Shown: positions 39,990 to 49,384 of the stretch, piece after piece
How the letters are laid out: each line of letters starts with the position of its first letter
Position numbering within the stretch: the stretch's first letter is position 1
Source of the DNA: Exiguobacterium sp.
Lineage (GTDB): Bacteria; Bacillota; Bacilli; Exiguobacteriales; Exiguobacteriaceae
Direction: 5' to 3'
Assembly: GCF_020832205.1 (NCBI RefSeq)
Contig: NZ_JAFIFD010000019.1
Span: 32,671-96,670 of the forward strand
DNA length: 64,000 bases
Made by a program: the position numbers and the translations under genes
The notes under the pieces: model-generated
The model's input: the letters and a program-made list of their open reading frames with translations, nothing else
Told to the model about the DNA's origin: nothing
Databases searched by the model: none

Positions 39990-40871
39990 TCATGACGGTC
40001 GCATCGAATCCGGATAGCCACCCGTCACGCGATGGGTGAGCCGATGATACCAATAGCGGAGACGGAGGCGGTACACGTAGAAACGTGACGTGTTCGGCAA
40101 GATGACGTTGTCGACATAGTCGGCGAACATGGCGCGGAACATTTGATCTTCGCTGTCGTCGTATGTCGCACTCCACATGCCGTGCTCTTGGACTTCGATC
40201 AACATGTGGACCGTCTCGTCGTCGAGCAGTTCGTTCTCCGGGTTACGTTTGACGAGCATCTCGACCCGGTGGCTGCAGATGGAAGCGTAGAGCGAGTGCG
40301 CCCGCGGGTTGCGCGGATTCGCGTTCAAGTAGCCGATCGCCGCCTTCATCAGTTCGTCGTTCATCTCGAGCGGGATCTCGTCGAACACTTGGAAGAACTC
40401 GAGCAGCATCGGGACCGTCTCTTCATTGAACCCGGCGAGGCGGACGTAATGCATCAAGTGGAGCCCGGCCTCTCCGTAAAACTTGCGATGGAAGTAGTGG
40501 ATGGCGAGCGCCCGTTGCGCCATCGGCACGTCCGGATAGCGTTCGACCGCCCGTAAATAGTGTTGCTCGGCTTCATATGTGAATCCCGAATCGTCGCTCA
40601 GGGCACCGAGGAGGCAATGAATGAGAAAGTGGTCACCAAGCTGGCTCGCTTTGTCGAGTTGTTGTTTCGCCCGGTCAAACTCGCCTTCACGGATGAGCGG
40701 ATAAGCGCGCATTGCCGGGAAGAACGGGTCGTTCGGGAACGCGGTCTCGCCGCGTACGACGAGCGTCTCGATCGCTTCCGTGTTATAGTCCTCGCTCAAT
40801 TCTTCGAGGAGCATCATCTCGAGGAACGTACGCTGAAATTCTGGGGTGTGTAAATCGATGGTGTGTTTCAA
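39990..40871 (-). CDS. TPR-like repeat protein of unknown function
   Basis: Helical repeats 'REGEFDRAKQQLDKASQLGDHFLIHCLLGAL', 'AEQHYLRAVERYPDVPMAQRALAIHYF'. Confidence 0.6.
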   Translation of the reverse strand: MKHTIDLHTPEFQRTFLEMMLLEELSEDYNTEAIETLVVRGETAFPNDPFFPAMRAYPLIREGEFDRAKQQLDKASQLGDHFLIHCLLGALSDDSGFTYEAEQHYLRAVERYPDVPMAQRALAIHYFHRKFYGEAGLHLMHYVRLAGFNEETVPMLLEFFQVFDEIPLEMNDELMKAAIGYLNANPRNPRAHSLYASICSHRVEMLVKRNPENELLDDETVHMLIEVQEHGMWSATYDDSEDQMFRAMFADYVDNVILPNTSRFYVYRLRLRYWYHRLTHRVTGGYPDSMRPS

Positions 40872-40990
40872 ATGGGGTCCCTCCGTACGTTTGTGATTGT
40901 TGCTTTATTATACAAGCGAATGCGCGCACGGAGTAGAGTTTTTTCAAAAAATGGGAAAAGAAAAGAGTGGAGCTTCGAACAAAGGAGGGG

Positions 40991-41221
40991 ATGGAGATGG
41001 TGACGTTCACGGGCTATATCGTCGACGTCGAGGAAGGGACGATTCGGGTTGCGCCCCACGCCGAGGCGGAGCCGTTCGACGGGATCGTGTTTCATTTGGA
41101 AGAAGCGTTCGAACACGAACCGCCGCTCGTCGTCGGCCAATACGTCCGGGTCGAACACGATGAGAAAATGACACGTTCCTTGCCGCCGCAGGCGACGGCG
41201 CATCGTGTCGATGTGCTATGA
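40991..41221 (+). CDS. Small hypothetical protein (OB-fold-like guess)
   Basis: RBS AAAGGAGGGG; 'VTFTGYIVDVEEGTIRVAPHAEAEPFDGIVFHLEEAFEHEPPLVVGQYVRVEHDE'. Confidence 0.55.
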   Translation: MEMVTFTGYIVDVEEGTIRVAPHAEAEPFDGIVFHLEEAFEHEPPLVVGQYVRVEHDEKMTRSLPPQATAHRVDVL

Positions 41222-41239
41222 TAATGGCGAGGTGAGTGT

Positions 41240-41404
41240 ATGGGACAAGGGAACTTTTTGTGGCTCGGCGCCGTCATCGGCTTTAGCGCCTTGCTCGTTT
41301 GGTTGCTGCAAGACGTCATGCCGTTTTGGATGCTGTCGATCATCTTGTTGTTGCTCGGCGGATTACTCGGCAACTTGCAGCGGAAATTCAAGAAAGACAC
41401 GTGA
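41240..41404 (+). CDS. 54-aa small membrane protein
   Basis: My translation: MGQGNFLWLGAVIGFSALLVWLLQDVMPFWMLSIILLLLGGLLGNLQRKFKKDT; below the ORF-track cutoff. Confidence 0.55.
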   Translation: MGQGNFLWLGAVIGFSALLVWLLQDVMPFWMLSIILLLLGGLLGNLQRKFKKDT

Positions 41405-41407
41405 AAA

Positions 41408-41443
41408 AAAGCACGTCTTCCTTAGTCGGAAGGCGTGCTTTCC
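41408..41443. terminator. Terminator between convergent genes
   Basis: AGCACGTCTTCC-ttagtc-GGAAGGCGTGCTTT. Confidence 0.7.
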
Positions 41444-42657
41444 TCGTCTGCTTCATCTTGTGGCTCATCGGTCGATGCCGGTGGGTCTTGTTTCGGCTTT
41501 TCTTCTTTTGGTTCATCTTCTTTCGGCTTGTCTTCTTTGACGGGAGGTTCTTCTTTCGGTTTATCTTTCGGTTTGTTGTCTTGTTTTTTCAGCGGCTTTT
41601 CCGCTTCTTTTGCCGGTTGCTCCGGTTCGACCGGTTCAGCTGGTTCTGTCACGGGTGGTTCCGGTTCGGCCGGTGGCTCTGTGACCGGGGGCTCGGCTTG
41701 TTCTTCGGTCGGTTGCTCTGATTCCGCTGGTTCCTCCGGTGTCGTCTCTTCTTCTGGCGGTGGTGTTGGTTCGACCGGCTCTTCAACCGGCGGGGCCGCT
41801 TCTTCGACGGGCGCTTCCGGTGCGGCTTCTGGCTCTGGTGTCGCTTCTGGCGCAGGGGCCGGCGCGGGTGGGGCCGCTTCTTCTGTCACAGGCGCTTCTT
41901 TTGGCAACGGTGCGATCGGCGCGACCGGTGCGAGATCAGCCGTCGGCGGGGCCGGTGTGTCCGACTCGAGGAACGCGCGGACGTCTTGTTCAAATAGAGC
42001 GACCGGCAACGCTTTCCCGCGTAAATGGATGGCGAGCACACGACCGTTCTCGGTCAAGAGCGGGCTGCCGATGGCGTAGCGCGGCAAATCAAAGTTGCGG
42101 ACGTATCCCGTCTCATTGAATGTGACCGTGCCGTTCAGGCGGTCTTTCGTCGTCATCGTCAAGAGCGATTCATCGTTCGCGGCAATCGCTTGGGTGAACG
42201 AGAACGGGGTGAAATCGACTTCTTCGATCCGGATGACCGCGATCGAATCGGTCCGTCCGACGACCGTGCCGGACACGTCTTCCCCGTCCCGCTGTAGCGT
42301 GACGTCGGTCAGGCCGGCGACGTTCGAGGCCGCCGTCAACACGTCTTGCGGGCTGATTAAAAAGCCGGTTCCATAACTGACGGTATAGAGGCTCTCTTGG
42401 AGCGAATCGAGGTCGACGGTCGTCGCGCCGTCGGCGGAGACGGTGTCGTCCGTGATGTTCAATTTCACTTTGTCGGCCAAAGAATCGGTCGAGCGCGAAC
42501 TGTCCTTCAAATAAGCGTGTGTCACGACAGCGATGAAGGCGATGAGGGCTAAGGCGAATGGAATGACAAGCAATCGATAGCGACGCGCGCGGTGGCCACA
42601 CGTCGGACAAGCAGTCGTTCGCGAGCGGGTTTTCGTTCCGCATTTTGGGCAAGTCAC
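41422..42657 (-). CDS. Zinc-ribbon, membrane-anchored trypsin-like domain protein with long Pro/Glu/Lys-rich tail
   Basis: N-terminal 'CPKCGTKTRSRTTACPTCGH', one TM, 'GTGFLISPQDVLTAASNVAG ... GSPLLTENGRVLAIHL'; C-terminal repetitive PEPAxPExP tail. Confidence 0.7.
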   Translation of the reverse strand: MTCPKCGTKTRSRTTACPTCGHRARRYRLLVIPFALALIAFIAVVTHAYLKDSSRSTDSLADKVKLNITDDTVSADGATTVDLDSLQESLYTVSYGTGFLISPQDVLTAASNVAGLTDVTLQRDGEDVSGTVVGRTDSIAVIRIEEVDFTPFSFTQAIAANDESLLTMTTKDRLNGTVTFNETGYVRNFDLPRYAIGSPLLTENGRVLAIHLRGKALPVALFEQDVRAFLESDTPAPPTADLAPVAPIAPLPKEAPVTEEAAPPAPAPAPEATPEPEAAPEAPVEEAAPPVEEPVEPTPPPEEETTPEEPAESEQPTEEQAEPPVTEPPAEPEPPVTEPAEPVEPEQPAKEAEKPLKKQDNKPKDKPKEEPPVKEDKPKEDEPKEEKPKQDPPASTDEPQDEADEESTPSD

Positions 42658-42857
42658 GAGGATGACACCTTCTTTCTAAAGCATAAGATGTATGCCTATT
42701 CCTCAAAAGCTTAGGGGGTAAACAAATATTTGTGTAGGCAGGCGGTGACCGGGATGGACTGAACTTTTAAAAAACGGGAAAAGACTATATGTCGTTCACG
42801 ATTCCATTTTTGTATATTAGTAGACTCGTTGCTTTCATTCATTGAGGAGGGGACGTT

Positions 42858-43637
42858 ATGGCACTATCAAAAGAACTTGGTCAGATTAAACAACTTCACA
42901 ACGGGGAGTCGGGTGTACTCAGTTTGTACTTGAGCACGAAACCGAGTGAGCGTGACAAATGGGAAATCCATTTAAAGAACGAGCTGCGCCGACTCGAGCA
43001 AGAAGTCGAGGCAGGCGGTGACGAGGCGAAATTGAAAGCGTTCAAGGCTGTTCGGGAACGTGCTGAACAAGAAATTAAGAATAACGAACACAAGCTGTTG
43101 CGCAGTATCGTCTTGTTCGCAGAAGGGGATGACGGGCTGTTCAAACTCCATTTTCTTCAACTCGATGTCGATAACGACTTCCATTATGGGGACAAACCTA
43201 ACGTGGACCAAATCGAGCGACTCGACGCCGAGTTCCCGAACACGGGAATCTTGCTCGCACAACTCGACAGCATCACGGTCTATGATACGCGGCTCGGGGA
43301 AGTCGAAGACGTCGTCGTGTTCGATCTCGACTTAGATACGGATCAATGGAGACGGTATCAAGGGCGCGGTGCAGGGGGCCATGCGTCGTCGAGTAGCCAA
43401 GTCGACCAGTTCGACAGCAGGAAAGAAAATCAAGTTCGAGCCTTTTATCGGGACGTCGCCGATGAGATCCGCTCGCTGCGTAAGCAATATCAATGGAGCA
43501 ACGTCGTCATCGTCGGTCAAGACCGAAGTGCCAACTTGCTGAAAGAAGAGCTCGACATCGAGGTCAATCGGGTCGTGAACCGAAACTTAGGGCATACCGA
43601 CGAAGAAGAGATATTACGGCGGGCGTTTGAATCATGA
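42858..43637 (+). CDS. VLRF1/baeRF-type bacterial aeRF1-like release-factor family protein
   Basis: 'VLSLYLSTKPSERDKWEIHLKNELRRLEQE', C-terminal 'WSNVVIVGQDRSANLLKEELDIEVNRVVNRNLGHTDEEEIL'. Confidence 0.7.
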   Translation: MALSKELGQIKQLHNGESGVLSLYLSTKPSERDKWEIHLKNELRRLEQEVEAGGDEAKLKAFKAVRERAEQEIKNNEHKLLRSIVLFAEGDDGLFKLHFLQLDVDNDFHYGDKPNVDQIERLDAEFPNTGILLAQLDSITVYDTRLGEVEDVVVFDLDLDTDQWRRYQGRGAGGHASSSSQVDQFDSRKENQVRAFYRDVADEIRSLRKQYQWSNVVIVGQDRSANLLKEELDIEVNRVVNRNLGHTDEEEILRRAFES

Positions 43638-43639
43638 AC

Positions 43640-43666
43640 AAAGCGAGCGCACGTCGCTCGCTTTTA
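43640..43666. terminator. Terminator between convergent genes
   Basis: AAAGCGAGCG-cacgt-CGCTCGCTTTT. Confidence 0.75.
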
Positions 43667-44575
43667 TTCTGCCCAACGATTGTCATGCGTGAATGACACC
43701 GTCAGCCATTTCTCGTACGGCAAGAACGCGAGGGCGTCGGACAGTTGTTGGCGGATGCGGTCCTGGTCGGCGATCGTGTCGTACGGATAATCCTTCGGGA
43801 CGACGAGGTCGATCTCAAGGAACAAGACGTTTCCAGATTTTGTCGTCCGGACGTACGTCTTGTCAACTTCGTACCGGTGGGCGATTTGAAGCACCGTCAA
43901 CCGGATTTGCTTGCTGTACGGTGTTTCGGTGTCCATGTCGATCAATTCTTTGATCGCCGTCCACATCTCGACGAGCGGGGTTCGGACGAGCCAAAGTGTG
44001 ATCAACATGAGCATGAGCGGGTCGATGTACGGGGCGATGGCATCGAATGACAGCCAGACGAGGATTTGGGCGATCAAGTAGCCGACGAGCGCGCTGAACG
44101 TGAGGATGGCACTGAGGCGCCACTGCACGACCTCGGCCGTGACGAGACCGGAATTCGCTTTCAGCTGGAACGATTTCAAATACCGGAAAATCGCATACGT
44201 GATCAAACCGCTGACCGTCAAATAGGCGAGCGCCCCGCCGAGGACGAGGTCGTTGCCGCCGGCGCGAATATCCTCGATCGCACCGAGAAAGGCGTTGACG
44301 ATGACGAACAAGAGGACGCCATATTGGAACAAGATGATGAACGGCTCGATCGTACTCTTGCCGAACGGAAAGCGCTTGTCCGCCGTCAACATGAAGACGC
44401 CGGCTCGGAGCGAGATCCAGCTCATGATGACACTTAAGAAGGAGTAGACACCGTCGAACAAGATGAACGAAGAAGACAGCCAGAGGCCGACGAGAATGCC
44501 GGCGATGGCGAAGAAGAGTGAGGCGAAGACGGAGACGCGCAAGACGAAGCGCTCTAGTTTTGGATCTTTTGGCAT
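43664..44575 (-). CDS. Cation diffusion facilitator family transporter
   Basis: 'SSSFILFDGVYSFLSVIMSWISLRAG' and six-TM topology with cytoplasmic C-terminal domain. Confidence 0.85.
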   Translation of the reverse strand: MPKDPKLERFVLRVSVFASLFFAIAGILVGLWLSSSFILFDGVYSFLSVIMSWISLRAGVFMLTADKRFPFGKSTIEPFIILFQYGVLLFVIVNAFLGAIEDIRAGGNDLVLGGALAYLTVSGLITYAIFRYLKSFQLKANSGLVTAEVVQWRLSAILTFSALVGYLIAQILVWLSFDAIAPYIDPLMLMLITLWLVRTPLVEMWTAIKELIDMDTETPYSKQIRLTVLQIAHRYEVDKTYVRTTKSGNVLFLEIDLVVPKDYPYDTIADQDRIRQQLSDALAFLPYEKWLTVSFTHDNRWAE

Positions 44576-44673
44576 AAAGATGCCTCCTTCAATGGAAATC
44601 ACCATCCTATTCCCGAAATATGGAGCCGTCATGTATGGTAAACTTTTGAAAACGAATCGGGGGATGAGTACAT

Positions 44674-45234
44674 ATGAAGTTTGTCATTTTGTTCGGCCCG
44701 CAGGCCGTCGGGAAGATGACGGTCGGGCAAGCGTTGGCGAAAGAGACGGGGCTGAAGCTGTTCCATAACCACATGACGATCGACCTCGTCAGCCCGTTTT
44801 TCAGTTACGGGACGGAAGAAGGGCGGCGGCTCGTCCAGCTGTTCCGAGAAGAACTGTTTGAATCCGTCGCCAAAAGTGACTTGCCCGGCATGATTTTCAC
44901 GTTCGTCTGGGCGTTCGACATGGAAGAGGACTGGGCGTACGTGGAGCACGTGACGGGCATCTTCGAGGCGAACGGGGCCGACATTTACTACGTCGAGCTC
45001 GAGGCGGACATCGAGGAGCGGCTCGTCCGCAACACGACGGAGAACCGGCTCACCCACAAGCCGACGAAGCGGGATATCGCCTGGTCGGAAGGCGAGTTGA
45101 AGCAGACGGCGACGATGCACCGGTTGAACTCGCGGGACGGGGAGCTCGACGTCGACAACTATTTACGGATCGACAACACGCATCTTGACGCGGCGACGGT
45201 CGCTGCGCGCATTAAACAACATTTCAAGCTATGA
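44674..45234 (+). CDS. Small P-loop kinase-like ATPase (shikimate kinase-like)
   Basis: 'VILFGPQAVGKMTVGQALAKETGLKLFHNHMTIDLV'. Confidence 0.7.
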   Translation: MKFVILFGPQAVGKMTVGQALAKETGLKLFHNHMTIDLVSPFFSYGTEEGRRLVQLFREELFESVAKSDLPGMIFTFVWAFDMEEDWAYVEHVTGIFEANGADIYYVELEADIEERLVRNTTENRLTHKPTKRDIAWSEGELKQTATMHRLNSRDGELDVDNYLRIDNTHLDAATVAARIKQHFKL

Positions 45235-45237
45235 CAA

Positions 45238-45270
45238 AAACGAGCCCGTGAAGGAGCTCGTTTTTCTTAT
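45238..45270. terminator. Terminator between convergent genes
   Basis: AAAACGAGC ... GCTCGTTTTTCTT. Confidence 0.65.
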
Positions 45271-45962
45271 GCCCACCAGTCAGGGCAATCATAAGCGGTC
45301 AACAGTTCTTTCTCTTGGAGACGCTCGTCCAGATAAGACGTGACGCTCGGCAACAACTCGTCGACGTCTGCCGGATGGACCATCACTTCGATCGAGCCGC
45401 CCGGTCGAATCGCGTCAAGCGTCGCACGGGACACACCGTCGCCGTAAAACTGGTCACTGAACCGTTCGGTCACCCACAAATCCCGTCTTGCCTCGAGGTT
45501 CGCTAAGGCCCGAAACGTCGTGCCGTACTCTTCGGCGAGGCGTACGATGACCGCATCGAGCGCCGGCCAACCGTGGACGTGATGGTGGCTGTCGAGGTGA
45601 TGGAGCGGGAGACCGGTCGCACGAAACGCCTCGATTTGGGCTTTCCATTCGAGATAGACGAGCTCTGCGTCAGGAGGTGTCTCCGTCAGAAAACGGTTCG
45701 TGTAGCGGAACGTGCCGTCTGCTTTCGTGAGCGGTGCGCTCGTCTCGGCGAGCGGCCGTCCCCACGTCAAGGCGAGGTGCACCCCGACGTGTAGGGAAGG
45801 ATGTTGCTTCGCGAGCACGACCGCCTCCTCGACGGCGTGGCCGTTCATAATCATCGTCGCCGAGTTGACGATGCCGTGGACGTGGCTGTCGATGATCCCG
45901 CTGTTCACGCCGGGCGTCAGTCCGAAGTCGTCGGCGTTGATCAAGACGTGCGTCTTACGCAT
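45267..45962 (-). CDS. ChbG/YdjC-family carbohydrate deacetylase
   Basis: 'LINADDFGLTPGVNSGIIDSHVHGIVNSATMIMNG', 'LHHLDSHHHVHGWPAL'. Confidence 0.92.
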   Translation of the reverse strand: MRKTHVLINADDFGLTPGVNSGIIDSHVHGIVNSATMIMNGHAVEEAVVLAKQHPSLHVGVHLALTWGRPLAETSAPLTKADGTFRYTNRFLTETPPDAELVYLEWKAQIEAFRATGLPLHHLDSHHHVHGWPALDAVIVRLAEEYGTTFRALANLEARRDLWVTERFSDQFYGDGVSRATLDAIRPGGSIEVMVHPADVDELLPSVTSYLDERLQEKELLTAYDCPDWWA

Positions 45963-46248
45963 GGACGAGTCCGAGCGCTTGATCGAGCACTTGGTCGCCT
46001 TTCATGAGACCGTACGCCATGTTGTCGATGACGGCGACCGGTACCGTAACCGATGCCTTGATTTTGCTTTCGAGATAGCGGACTTGCGGGCCGATCAAGA
46101 TGACGTCGACGTCCGTTTGTTCTTTTAGGCGCGACTCCGGGATCGCTTCAATCGTTGCGTCTAAACCGCGAGCCACGGCCTCGGTGCGCATTTTTTCCAC
46201 AAGGATCGATGTCGACATACCTGCCGAACAGACGAGTAAGATGTTCAT
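45955..46248 (-). CDS. PTS lactose/cellobiose-family IIB
   Basis: 'MNILLVCSAGMSTSILVEKM' phosphorylation-site Cys. Confidence 0.93.
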   Translation of the reverse strand: MNILLVCSAGMSTSILVEKMRTEAVARGLDATIEAIPESRLKEQTDVDVILIGPQVRYLESKIKASVTVPVAVIDNMAYGLMKGDQVLDQALGLVHA

Positions 46249-46577
46249 TTCGTTTCCTCCAATTGATTAAGTCGCGTGATCATGTCGATCATTTCAAGTG
46301 CGAGTTCTTTGACGGTCATCGCCGTCATGAGGTGGTCTTGGGCGTGGACGAGCAGGACGCTCATGTCGCTCGTCGTCCCGCGCGCCTCTTCTTGCAGCAG
46401 TTCGGTCTGCATCTTATGGGCCTCTAAAAAGGCTGCGTCGGCTTCTTTCATTTTTCCTTCGGCCGTTTCGACTTCATCGCGCTTAGCGGCATGGATCGCT
46501 TCGAACGCGGCCGAACGGGCGTTGCCGGCGTGCAAGATGATCATGAATGACAGTTGTTGCATCGTTTCGGTTTTCAC
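46245..46577 (-). CDS. PTS lactose/cellobiose-family IIA
   Basis: 'IILHAGNARSAAFEAIHAAK', 'VLLVHAQDHLMTAMTVKELALEMI'. Confidence 0.93.
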   Translation of the reverse strand: MKTETMQQLSFMIILHAGNARSAAFEAIHAAKRDEVETAEGKMKEADAAFLEAHKMQTELLQEEARGTTSDMSVLLVHAQDHLMTAMTVKELALEMIDMITRLNQLEETK

Positions 46578-47893
46578 GAGATTTTCTCTCCTTCGTTGAC
46601 TTCTGCTTTATTTTTATTCATTTCAGCCGTCATCGCTTTCGCGCCGGCCATGACGAACGGGATGTACATCGCCGTCGCAATCGTCAAGTTGACGAGTTGG
46701 AGCAAGACGCCGCGGACGCTGCCGCCGGTGACGAGGTAACCGCTGATGATCGGTGGTGTCGTCCATGGCACGATGGCGACCGTCTTCGGCACCATCCCTG
46801 TCGTGAGGGCGACGTACGAGACGATCGTGAGCGTGACCGGCACTAGGATGAACGGGATCAACATGACCGGGTTCAACACGATCGGGAGACCGAAGATGAC
46901 CGGTTCGTTAATGTTGAAGAGTCCAGCCGGGGCCGACAGTTTCGCGACTTGATGATACGGATGTTGGCGCTGCTTTCTCACGACGATGAAGATGGCGAGG
47001 AGAAGCGCGAACGTCGTACCCGATCCGCCCATGAAGACGAACGTGTCGAGGAACGGTTTTGTCACCGTGAACGGCACATCATATGCCGAGGCACCGGCTT
47101 GGAAGGCGGCCAAGTTCTGCTCGATGAGCGGCAAGTAGATCGGCTCGATGACCGAACCGATGATGTTCGTGCCATGTAATCCGAAGAACCAAAGGATGTG
47201 GTTCAAGAACGCGATGACGAGACCAGCCGCGAGCGAGTCGCCGAACCCTTGGAGCGGTTGTTGGATGACTTTGAAGATGACCTCGAAAATGCTGAGCTCG
47301 ACTTGGAGCGTCATGAACAACTGGACACCGGCGACGAGCGTCAAGATGAGCATCGATGGAATCAAAGCTTGGAACGAGCGCGTGACACCGCCCGGGACGC
47401 CGTCCGGCATTTTAATCGTCAGTTTCGTGTTAATGAGGTAACGGAACAGTTCGGTGACGACGATCGATACGATGATAGCGACGAATAGCCCTTGGGCGCC
47501 GAGCCAGGCGAAGCTCAGCCCCCAGTCGGCTGTGACCGGGACGAGCATGATGTATGAGGCGACCGAGAGAATCCCGGCGGCGAGCCCGTCGACACCGTAC
47601 GACCGGGCCAAGTTATAGCCGATCGAGAAGGCGACGAGCAGCCCGAGTATGGCGAACGAGGCCGTCCAAATGTTGCCGCCGAGCCCTTGCCAATTGCCTT
47701 CGCCGAAGGCGTTGTTCATCATGCCGACGAAGTCGAGCGAGAAGGCACCTAAGTTGATGGCCGGGAAGTTGTTGATCAGGACAGCGAGCGAGCCGACGAT
47801 GATGAGCGGCATGACCGACACGAAGCCGTCACGGATGGCGACCAAGTGACGCTGGGAGCCGATGCGCCCAGCGATTTCGATGAATTTGTTCAT
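46574..47893 (-). CDS. PTS cellobiose/chitobiose-family IIC
   Basis: 'RDGFVSVMPLIIVGSLAVLINNFP', 'FNINEPVIFGLPIVLNPVMLIPFIL'. Confidence 0.94.
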   Translation of the reverse strand: MNKFIEIAGRIGSQRHLVAIRDGFVSVMPLIIVGSLAVLINNFPAINLGAFSLDFVGMMNNAFGEGNWQGLGGNIWTASFAILGLLVAFSIGYNLARSYGVDGLAAGILSVASYIMLVPVTADWGLSFAWLGAQGLFVAIIVSIVVTELFRYLINTKLTIKMPDGVPGGVTRSFQALIPSMLILTLVAGVQLFMTLQVELSIFEVIFKVIQQPLQGFGDSLAAGLVIAFLNHILWFFGLHGTNIIGSVIEPIYLPLIEQNLAAFQAGASAYDVPFTVTKPFLDTFVFMGGSGTTFALLLAIFIVVRKQRQHPYHQVAKLSAPAGLFNINEPVIFGLPIVLNPVMLIPFILVPVTLTIVSYVALTTGMVPKTVAIVPWTTPPIISGYLVTGGSVRGVLLQLVNLTIATAMYIPFVMAGAKAMTAEMNKNKAEVNEGEKIS

Positions 47894-49209
47894 GAATAGA
47901 CCTCCTTCTTGAATTGGGGTAAGTACGTTTCGTGCGCATCGAACAAGTCACGAAGCAGCGCGTCGATCCGTTTCTCATCTTGGATGAGCGGGTTCATGAG
48001 GCAAGCGAGATAGGCGTCATGATACGAGCCCGAAATGGCCGCTTGAATGGCGAGCTGTTCGAACGTCTTCAAGTTGGTGATGAGTCCTTTGATCGGGAGC
48101 GGGAGCGAACCGATATTGATTGGACGCGGACCGGCCTTCGTGATGATGGCGTTCACTTCGATGACGGCGTCGTCCGGAAGATCGCGAATCGTGCCGCGGT
48201 TCAACGTGTTCACCGTCTGGATGTCGCCGCGGTCGTTATAGATCGAGTCCATCAAGTTGCAGGCCGCGTCTGAATAATAGGCGCCTCCGCGTTGTTCAAG
48301 TTCTTCTGGCTTCACGTCGAGCTCAACGTTTTTATACTTCTCGAACAGTTGCGCCTCGACTTGTTGGACGATTTCAGCGCGCGTGCCGTTCTGTTCATAC
48401 GCCGCCATGTCTTTTTTCAATACGTCCGCCGTTTGGAAGTAGTACTGGTGGTACGGGTTTGGGAGCATGCGGAGCGACTGCAAGAACGATTCGCTCCAGC
48501 CGAGTCCGACGATGTTCGCCGGTGAGTAATCGGTGCCGTCATTCAGTGACGCGAGCACGTCGTCCGTGCGATCGATCCCGTCGACCCAGACGTGACGGCC
48601 GAAGACGAAATGGTTCAATCCGATGAACTCGATCTCGACCCGTTCGACCGGTGTCTGTAAAATCTCGGCGACCGAGTTGCGCATGTTGAACGGAATGTTG
48701 CAGACACCGATGACTTTCTTGTGGGCCGAGTGCTGCAACACGGCCTCGGTGACGATGCCGGCCGGGTTCGTGAAGTTGACGAGCCAAGCGTCCGGGCAAA
48801 TCTCGGCCATCTCATTGGCGAGCTCAATCAAGACCGGAATCGTCCGGAACGCCTTGAACAAACCGCCGGCCCCGTTCGTCTCTTGCCCGATGAAGCCGTG
48901 CTTGAGCGGGATGCGCTCGTCAAGGGCACGAGCGGCCAGACCACCGACACGAATCTGGGTCGAGACGAAGTCGGCCCCGTGTAGCGCCGCTTTCCGGTCG
49001 AGCGTCCAACTGAGTCGGATGTCGACGCCCGCCTTTTGGATCATCCGTTCGGCGAGACGGCCGACGATGTCTAATTTCTCACTTCCTTCCTCGATGTCGA
49101 CGAGGACGATCTCCCGAACGGGGAACGTCGCTTGCCGTTGAATGAATCCTTCAATGATTTCTGGGGTATAACTGGAACCTCCGCCGATGATGACGACCTT
49201 GACTGCCAT
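47890..49209 (-). CDS. GH4 6-phospho-beta-glucosidase
   Basis: 'KVVIIGGGSSYTPEIIEGFI', 'QTNGAGGLFKAFRTIPV', 'NFTNPAGIVTEAV', 'CNIPFNM'. Confidence 0.94.
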   Translation of the reverse strand: MAVKVVIIGGGSSYTPEIIEGFIQRQATFPVREIVLVDIEEGSEKLDIVGRLAERMIQKAGVDIRLSWTLDRKAALHGADFVSTQIRVGGLAARALDERIPLKHGFIGQETNGAGGLFKAFRTIPVLIELANEMAEICPDAWLVNFTNPAGIVTEAVLQHSAHKKVIGVCNIPFNMRNSVAEILQTPVERVEIEFIGLNHFVFGRHVWVDGIDRTDDVLASLNDGTDYSPANIVGLGWSESFLQSLRMLPNPYHQYYFQTADVLKKDMAAYEQNGTRAEIVQQVEAQLFEKYKNVELDVKPEELEQRGGAYYSDAACNLMDSIYNDRGDIQTVNTLNRGTIRDLPDDAVIEVNAIITKAGPRPINIGSLPLPIKGLITNLKTFEQLAIQAAISGSYHDAYLACLMNPLIQDEKRIDALLRDLFDAHETYLPQFKKEVYS

Positions 49210-49228
49210 GGTGCCAACTCCTCCTTTG

Positions 49229-49242
49229 TGAAAGCGATTTCT
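49229..49242. promoter_or_regulatory. Putative CcpA cre site upstream of the PTS operon
   Basis: TGAAAGCGATTTCT, one mismatch to TGWNANCGNTNWCA. Confidence 0.5.
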
Positions 49243-49304
49243 TTTTGTTGTAACAAATATAACGAATGATACAACTTGTCGCAATATAAAAAGTACAAAT
49301 AATA

Positions 49305-49336
49305 CAAATTGTTTTTTGTATTTGCATTTGTATGTT
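49305..49336. promoter_or_regulatory. Inverted/direct ACAAAT repeats, putative GntR operator
   Basis: ATACAAAT ... ATTTGTAT inverted pair plus nearby ACAAAT copies between divergent genes. Confidence 0.5.
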
Positions 49337-49384
49337 TGCTGTATCAGAATAAAGGAAAGAAGGATGAGACAAAGGGGTGACGGC

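Noticed and set aside
41435-42079. 214-aa Ser/Gly-rich plus-strand ORF
   Set aside because: Antisense readout of the Pro/Glu-rich tail repeat
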